A DNA stretch of 64,000 nt from NCBI GenBank assembly GCA_003439945.1, contig QVRM01001369.1, forward strand, positions 625,501 through 689,500, written 5' to 3'. Each line of letters begins with the position of its first letter. Positions within the stretch are counted from its first letter, which is position 1. The stretch comes from Dermanyssus gallinae (taxonomy: Eukaryota; Arthropoda; Arachnida; Mesostigmata; Dermanyssidae). A program made the position numbers and the translations under genes. This document shows, one piece after another, positions 58,201-64,000 of this stretch. Below the pieces are notes generated by a model that made no database searches, had not been told where the DNA came from, and was given only the letters and a program-made list of their open reading frames with translations.

Positions 58201-59095
58201 CTCAGCAGAAAAAGTAGGGAAAAGCTCAATAGCAAATCACTTGTTTAGGTTAGTCGCAAAACTTTGACTAACCTTAACGCACCTAATAAATACTGCAAAT
58301 TTCGGCACAGGTTGCCAAACCTTACACCTCGGCATACATTCTTAACGAAATGCTGCCCTACATGATGTCAGATCCACATAAGCATATACCACATTTTAAC
58401 CCACCCAATTAACGGTAAAGGCTAGTTAGTGTTGGTCATTATCGGGCCCTGTAACTGACTGCGTAACAAAGTAAAGTCTGCACACGTTCTACGTGACGGG
58501 CCCGGAACGTCTCCGAACAACTGTCTGTTTTTCCCACATACATGCATTGGTGCAGGCAGTAAACGTAAGCCAGCTGATTATTAGGCACCTTTGGAAGCGA
58601 AGGTAGGCTATTATTTCAGCAATAGAATTAGTAATATATCAACGATCCAATTGGGCATTATCGATCAAAGACTACCTGCGTCGGCATCGTACCAGCAAGC
58701 ACGGTGAACTCTTGTCCTGCAGCAATGTCCGGCACGCCAGGCTGTGTCAACGGTGCCAGTCGTGGGTGATGACACAACAATAACAGGGTGTAGCCGCTGA
58801 TGGAACACGATTCGTAGCGCTCCTCTTGAGCGTCGCAACGACAAGATCGATACTTATTTGCTCTCTACAACGTGTATATTTATTATTTATTTATTCGTCA
58901 CAAGAAAGGCGATAGATGGCCATCTTCGATTCTTCACAGGACCTGCTTACTTATGCATACAGTAGGGATCCCAAATACGGGTTAGTGAGTGCCCGTACTC
59001 AATACACACTATCTAAGACGATGGGGCTGCGTGCGGATAGAAGCAACCTGTTCATTTGAACCTACTCCAGGCAAAATACGATATGAATCCAACAT
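58201..59095. other. Non-coding DNA, nothing recognised
   Basis: No motif. It could include diverged LINE sequence next to the fragment above. Confidence 0.4.
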
Positions 59096-59096
59096 A

Positions 59097-59100
59097 CATG

Positions 59101-59154
<54 letters not shown>
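59097..59154. repeat. (TA)n microsatellite
   Basis: A main block of about 36 bp, a C interruption and a shorter block. Confidence 0.97.
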
Positions 59155-59599
59155 AATCCTAACCGCGGGTGGACCGTCTCGAATACAAAAGCGAAGTTAA
59201 TATGGAATGAGTCCAACTAAGCGAGCTGAAAAGATTTTTGTCAATGATCATGCGCTAGGCAAACACGCGTTTGATGAGCTGGAAATGGCTAGCAGACAAA
59301 TGCCAGATTGTCGATTCTGGAAGCTGCTAGGCCAAATGTCGATGAAGTGCTCCAGAAGCCCCGCACGTTCCGGCCGACGAAGCACGTCTTTATTGCATGT
59401 GGAAAAGGAAAGCTACAAAAAGCGCACATGTCTTAAAATAGTTGGGAGAACGTTGTGTTTTAGAATCTAAGACATGGTGTGGGTATAGTCGGAGATAATA
59501 AGCGACAAGTACATGCAGACCAACTTGTTACAACGTGGGACTTTCATTATGTAACCAGAAAAAGCAATAAACTGACCTAAGTTGCGGATTGTTAAACTT

Positions 59600-59880
59600 T
59601 ATTTCTCGGCATTGTTTCCTTGAAGCTCTACATACTTCGTCCAGCGGTGTTTCAACTAAAGTCTATCTTCAGGAACGCATCCACAGCAGCGAAAACCTCG
59701 ATCGGAAAATTCGAAATCTTATGGGCTGCGTTTAAGCATCGACATGTTCGCTGCAAAATGTTCTTTCATGTGTGTTCACCAATACTGGCGCAGAGTCTCC
59801 GCAAACCCCCGCGAGAACAAGTTCTTAGTCATACGTCCATTCTACTCAGCTTGTGGGTGCTCCAGCTAAGTAACCTTTGA
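59600..59880 (-). mobile_element. Mariner-like transposase C-terminal fragment
   Basis: On the minus strand the last codons read LKHRWTKYVELQGNNAEK and stop at about 59600, matching the R-W-x-K-C-I-E/D-x-x-G-D-Y-x-E-K end of mariner transposases. Upstream, across stops, are NFPIEVFAAVDAFLKID and an eroded stretch near 59850 where the third catalytic Asp would be. A third transposon lineage in the window, dead. Confidence 0.6.
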
Positions 59881-61260
59881 GTGCCAGCGAGCTCTCATTG
59901 TGTTTAAGACGACTTATTGCATATCGAATGAAATAATGCAGTAGCGGCAGTCTTCGAATGTTGGAAAGTCGTGGCAGTCCCTACAAGATTGAGCGTCACT
60001 GATCAATAGCTGTCCCATTTGAGCCCATTATGACGATCCGGGTAGCGCTAATATAGAGCCCGTTGCGCGAGTAGAAGAGAAGAAACAATTCGCGTTACGC
60101 CTCTAAGCATACGAGTTGTTAAAATGTGGGTTCTATCGAGCGAGAACCCGGCCCTGACTTGGCGGGTCAATCAGTGGTAAGTAAAAGTGACCCAAAGTAA
60201 AAATCTGGCAGTTTGTTTGACAATAGGTCTTCGCCAACGATATAGATTCCCGTACCTGGATATGTCGAATTGACCACTTATAGAGTTCAAAATCGTAAAA
60301 TCGGCGAGTGAGCAAAAATACTCTGATTGTTTCTGTTTTTACGTAAGATACAATCGTAAGATTCGAGCGCTGCCTCTACGTCGTGCTGTATCGAGGGAAC
60401 ATACCACGATGACATATCAAACTCAGGTTTCATGTAAAATTAGAAGCGCGCTACTAAACGTCATAATTCAAAATTGTTAGAGATTAGATCGTTAGTCTGA
60501 AACTATCAAAGATAACAAAGCTGTGTTCTATCCGACCGATCGCTCACTGGTGTGTCCATCAGACCGATTACTCAGTTGAGAATATTCATTTTTTTGTCAT
60601 GGGAATCGCATGTATGAGCAAACATGCAAAAGAGCCGCCTCCTGCCGCCATCAGATCGCCGCATCTCAGCACCAATAAAGCCATCATCGCACATTTGCCT
60701 TTTTTGAGGTCTCACTCAAACAAGGCAACTACATTTGGTCTTTGTACGATCACTTTATGTTCGGCCGGTTGACATTTTTTAACTGGATTACCTTTAGTAT
60801 AAACGGCATATGATCCTTGTGAGCTTATACCACAGGTAGAGTTGACAACAGCTTACTTATTGATGTTAATTAGAGCAGTGATCGCTTGCGTTCAAAGATA
60901 GTAGTACATCGAGGGCGGGACGTAGAAGTCCCGAGACCCTTTATCAATTGACATACCATTAGTGGAGTTGGACACGGGCCGCGGATTTACGGGATCGAGT
61001 ACGTGGCACGACGGCGTTTTTTTGCCTAAAGCTTGGTCACTATTGCTTACCCTATAATAAATTAAGATTTACAAATTTCGGAAATATTGAGGTTTCAAGA
61101 TATGAGTGACCCATATATTACCAGGATGTTATTCATGAAAATGATATTCTGTTCACCTGGAAAATCTTCAATCAATGAAATCCCTGTGACATTTCCATGA
61201 AAACCTTATTTGCAAGTAAATAGTATACTGCATTTTACGGGAGTGCAAAACGAGCACTTA
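59881..61260. other. Non-coding DNA, nothing recognised
   Basis: No motif, repeat or RNA gene seen on either strand. Confidence 0.45.
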
Positions 61261-61267
61261 CGATGAC

Positions 61268-61299
61268 TAGAGAGAGAGAGAGAAAGAGAGAGAGAGAGC
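61268..61299. repeat. (GA)n microsatellite
   Basis: About 16 GA units with one AA interruption. Confidence 0.95.
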
Positions 61300-61940
61300 A
61301 GTAGACTTCGACCTCGACGTAAAACGAGGTCACTTTTGGAGGCTAGCGACGACTGGATCACAAAACACCATTTGCTCTCAGCAGCTGTTGCAAACCGTTA
61401 CAGCTGTGGCTATTACTACTAAAACACCGTCCAGCTTGGGTGGCATAGCTGAGACCGAAGGGAGAGTAATGGGAGGGGGGGGGGAGAAGAAACTTTGGGG
61501 TTGCCCCTCGAGCAGCGGCTTGGAACCCCAACAGGTCAAATGCGGGCCGAACGCACAGATACACACACGCGATGGATCAGGCACGCCACCGCCAACCGCC
61601 GCCACACGCGTCACGACCACCCGGCACAAAACGGACAGGCTAAACATATGTCGCCAAGTCGGCATACTTTGTCACTTTGTTAGGCACGAAGCTGCACCGT
61701 CGACCGGTTTCATCCTAGAATAATAAGTCGATGGCGAATCCTTCCCCTCACAAAGGGGGGGGGGGGGTGGCATCGATCGGGGAAGAGGGGGAGCAGTAAG
61801 TCAATGGACAAACGAAGCCAACGCCGAACCGATGGTGAGGTCATCTGCCCACTCGTATGATACGCTAATCACTGGCCAGACCTCGTACGGCCTCATACGA
61901 TTGATACGATCCGGCAACACGGCTTTCCACTTAAGCCTTG

Positions 61941-61945
<5 letters not shown>
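61300..61945. other. GC-richer patch with unassigned ORFs
   Basis: G-runs at 61477-61484 and 61757-61768. A minus frame, 61801-61945, reads RLKWKAVLPDRINRMRPYEV and ISVSYEWADDLTIGSALASF before its stop and looks coding-like, but has no family match. Plus ORFs at 61388-61723 are unassigned. Confidence 0.3.

Positions 61946-61981
<36 letters not shown>
61946..61981. repeat. (TA)n microsatellite
   Basis: About 18 TA units, abutting the left copy of the direct repeat described next. Confidence 0.97.
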
Positions 61982-61984
<3 letters not shown>

Positions 61985-61985
<1 letters not shown>

Positions 61986-62070
61986 CACTTAGAAGATCGC
62001 TAAGTAACAGAATGTAGAAGATTTCGTTGGCACAAGACAAGGAAAAACACGCAAATGGCTGTGGTGGATC
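61985..62070 (+). repeat. Direct repeat, left copy
   Basis: About 85 bp (agatcgctaagtaacag ... gatttcgttggcacaa ... aaggaaaaac) matching 62635-62720 at roughly four bases in five. Confidence 0.8.
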
Positions 62071-62634
62071 TCTCTGAAGAATGCATATTCATTTATTATT
62101 AGACGTTAGCTTAAAACAGACGGCACCCCTATACAATTCCTTCGTCCACGGTCCACCTGTTCACTCCAGTTCAGGCAAAACTCTGTTCAACATAAGTATG
62201 ATTACGCAACAAGCAAGCCTGTTGCATATACACCTGGCCTATCGTGGAATATTCTTCACCCGCTGTTGCTGCTTTTGAAATAAAGAGTGAAATTGACTCC
62301 ATCCAAAAATAGGCCATAATTTGCCTTGCTTCGTTGCTGTGCAATACTGGGGTCGTCAATATTTCGTAGCGTCACCCTTCTTCTCAGTCTTGTTCACCCC
62401 ACTCGCTCCTTCCTATAGCAGCATTCACACCAGCAGCAACAACAACCCCGCAATCGAGAATAAAAGGAGCCCTGCCCCGAGCATCCCTGCCATCATCGCC
62501 ACCACTGCTCATTCGTAGATGATTTCTTTCGTGGCACATTAAGGGCACTTGCCCCTATGTCGTGCAAATCGTGCTACTTACTACGATATAGTATTGGCCG
62601 TGCATTCACTGAGGGGATATCCGTAAAATAATGC

Positions 62635-62720
62635 ACTTCGGAGATCGCCAAGTAACAGTATGAGTAGAGGATTTCGTTGGAGCAAAACAAGGAAAAACGC
62701 TCAAACGGTTCTAATAAATC
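62635..62720 (+). repeat. Direct repeat, right copy
   Basis: Second copy of the 61985 repeat, about 650 bp downstream in the same orientation. The DNA between holds no recognised element. Confidence 0.8.
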
Positions 62721-64000
62721 CTTATGTGTTTCGTTTTGTGCTGCACACATAGCAATTCAAGTAACGGTTTTAAAATAACTAGTAAAAACCTAATTGCTAA
62801 CGTGTTAAACCTAGCTATCCAAACTCGCCGCAACGGTTCGAGTAACCGAAGAGGGGTTGGAACAGACTCTTCTAGTATGCTGGCTCGCATCAATGCAGTA
62901 ACTCGGAGTGGGTAGTGGTGTCACTCATATTTCATCTGCAGTAATCTAGTATCGGCTCAGCAGGCGTAAGATGCATGCATCCATTTCGGATTCTCTCTTT
63001 ATTCTCTCATTAATATTCTGAGTACGGTCGCTAGGTCGGCTGCCGCCAACGGCGTACCACTTAAACGGAATGTTGAGTACTTACAGAGAACTCGCACTCG
63101 AACGAGAACAGATCATTTTAACAAACACCTGCCTTAATGGACAAATGAGATGTCAGACATTGACCCGTTGTGCGACGAAACTGAGGCAACAGCATTCGTG
63201 GAAGTGCTGCAACTTGTAGTAGGTATGGGAGAACGCCACTGACCGTAATATTTAAAAAGATACACGTGGTATCCATATGAAGATCTACTGCGTATGTACA
63301 AACAAAGCTCCAAGAGATCTCTCCGAGATCATAGCGCAAACTGTGAAAGTATACAGTGTGATTTAAATCGCCTTTGGCGGCACGAGAGAGCAGCCCCGTT
63401 GTCCCTAAATTGGAAACCATACGTAACTTGGCGGCCAATATGTAAACCAATAATTGGTTAATAAAGCAAGTATATCTTTATATCAATGGAGTAAACCATT
63501 TGGTCGACAGGTATCGTTTTGCCGGACTGAAGCAGCGCGATTGTGAAATAAAACGAAGCAGAAAGCAAAAACACCCGCTTAGCTAATTACGACCTCTGAA
63601 TAATCCTCTGGATGAAAATTATGTGCTACCAACATAAAAACGAAGAAAGCAGTACGAGACGGGTAAAAGCGTCTACTAGATAATCTTCACTTTGCTCTTT
63701 ACTCCTTACCCACCTAGGAGGGTACTTTTTAACACAAATTTCCCTTTATAGCTGATGAAATACTGCAAATAGAAAAAAGGGGATGCATTGAATCCATCGT
63801 CTCACCAAGAGATCGCGAAGAGGAGCGCGATGTACAAACTTCTGTCGGACCGTCGATTAGAAATTTGAGTTTGAGACTAACAGAAAGATGCCTAAGCAGC
63901 AACATGGTTTATCTCTTTGCCGTATTCGTTGACTTCAAAGCGATCCTGTTCGCGGCCGTACGAACGATTACACTTAATAATCTGCAAAAACCGTCGTAGA
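62721..64000. other. Non-coding DNA, nothing recognised
   Basis: A 110-codon minus ORF at 63118-63450 has no motif. Nothing else stands out up to the window end. Confidence 0.4.

Noticed and set aside
63118..63450. 110-codon minus ORF
   Set aside because: No motif, no splice context and no coding-like pattern beyond length.

Overview
This is a window of animal nuclear DNA, most likely from an arthropod. The evidence is spliced exons with GT-AG or GC-AG borders, very long introns, decayed non-LTR retrotransposons of R1-like type, Tc1/mariner relics, tRNA-derived SINEs whose tail resembles common arthropod SINEs, and a very high density of (TA)n and (AAT)n microsatellites. I see no operons, ribosome binding sites, CRISPR arrays, rRNA genes or intact tRNA genes. 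The species cannot be named from the sequence; a mite or other chelicerate is only a guess.

The one host gene I recognise with confidence is a lysosomal alpha-mannosidase (glycoside hydrolase family 38) on the minus strand. Four exons lie in the right order and in compatible phases: 46070-45968 (HTHDD zinc-binding motif), 23656-23507, 13125-12932 (catalytic QIDPFGHS motif) and 602-399. They give 651 coding bases (217 codons) spread over 45.7 kb, with introns of about 22.3, 10.4 and 12.3 kb. The first exon (signal peptide) was not found and should lie above 46070. The 3' part of the gene lies beyond base 1. Three of the four exons do not appear as clear long ORFs and were found by motif.

Region by region. 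1-6 kb: a mannosidase exon, a SINE, and an almost full-length but broken R1-type LINE. 6-14 kb: a decayed transposase, a SINE, a fragment of a second LINE family (called family A here, with conserved QRGNAAS and WDATVTDS motifs), and the catalytic mannosidase exon. 14-24 kb: a 28-bp minisatellite, the longest family A copy, a Tc1/mariner relic, an R1-type fragment and a mannosidase exon. 24-33 kb: more family A copies, one flanked by (AAT)n; an unrecognised coding-like ORF; a 1-kb palindromic element; and a family A copy split by a later insertion with a long target-site duplication. 33-46 kb: inverted repeats, an R1-type LINE, perfect hairpins, a possible CNNM-like exon and the zinc-motif exon. 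46-57 kb: microsatellites, a palindrome and GC-richer trinucleotide-rich DNA that could hold first exons or promoters. 57-64 kb: an R1-type fragment, a mariner C-terminus, a direct repeat and featureless DNA.

Most of the window is therefore intron of one lysosomal enzyme gene loaded with mobile-element debris. The microsatellites are tied to that debris: (AAT)n follows family A 3' ends, and (TA)n abuts Tc1/mariner-type ends.
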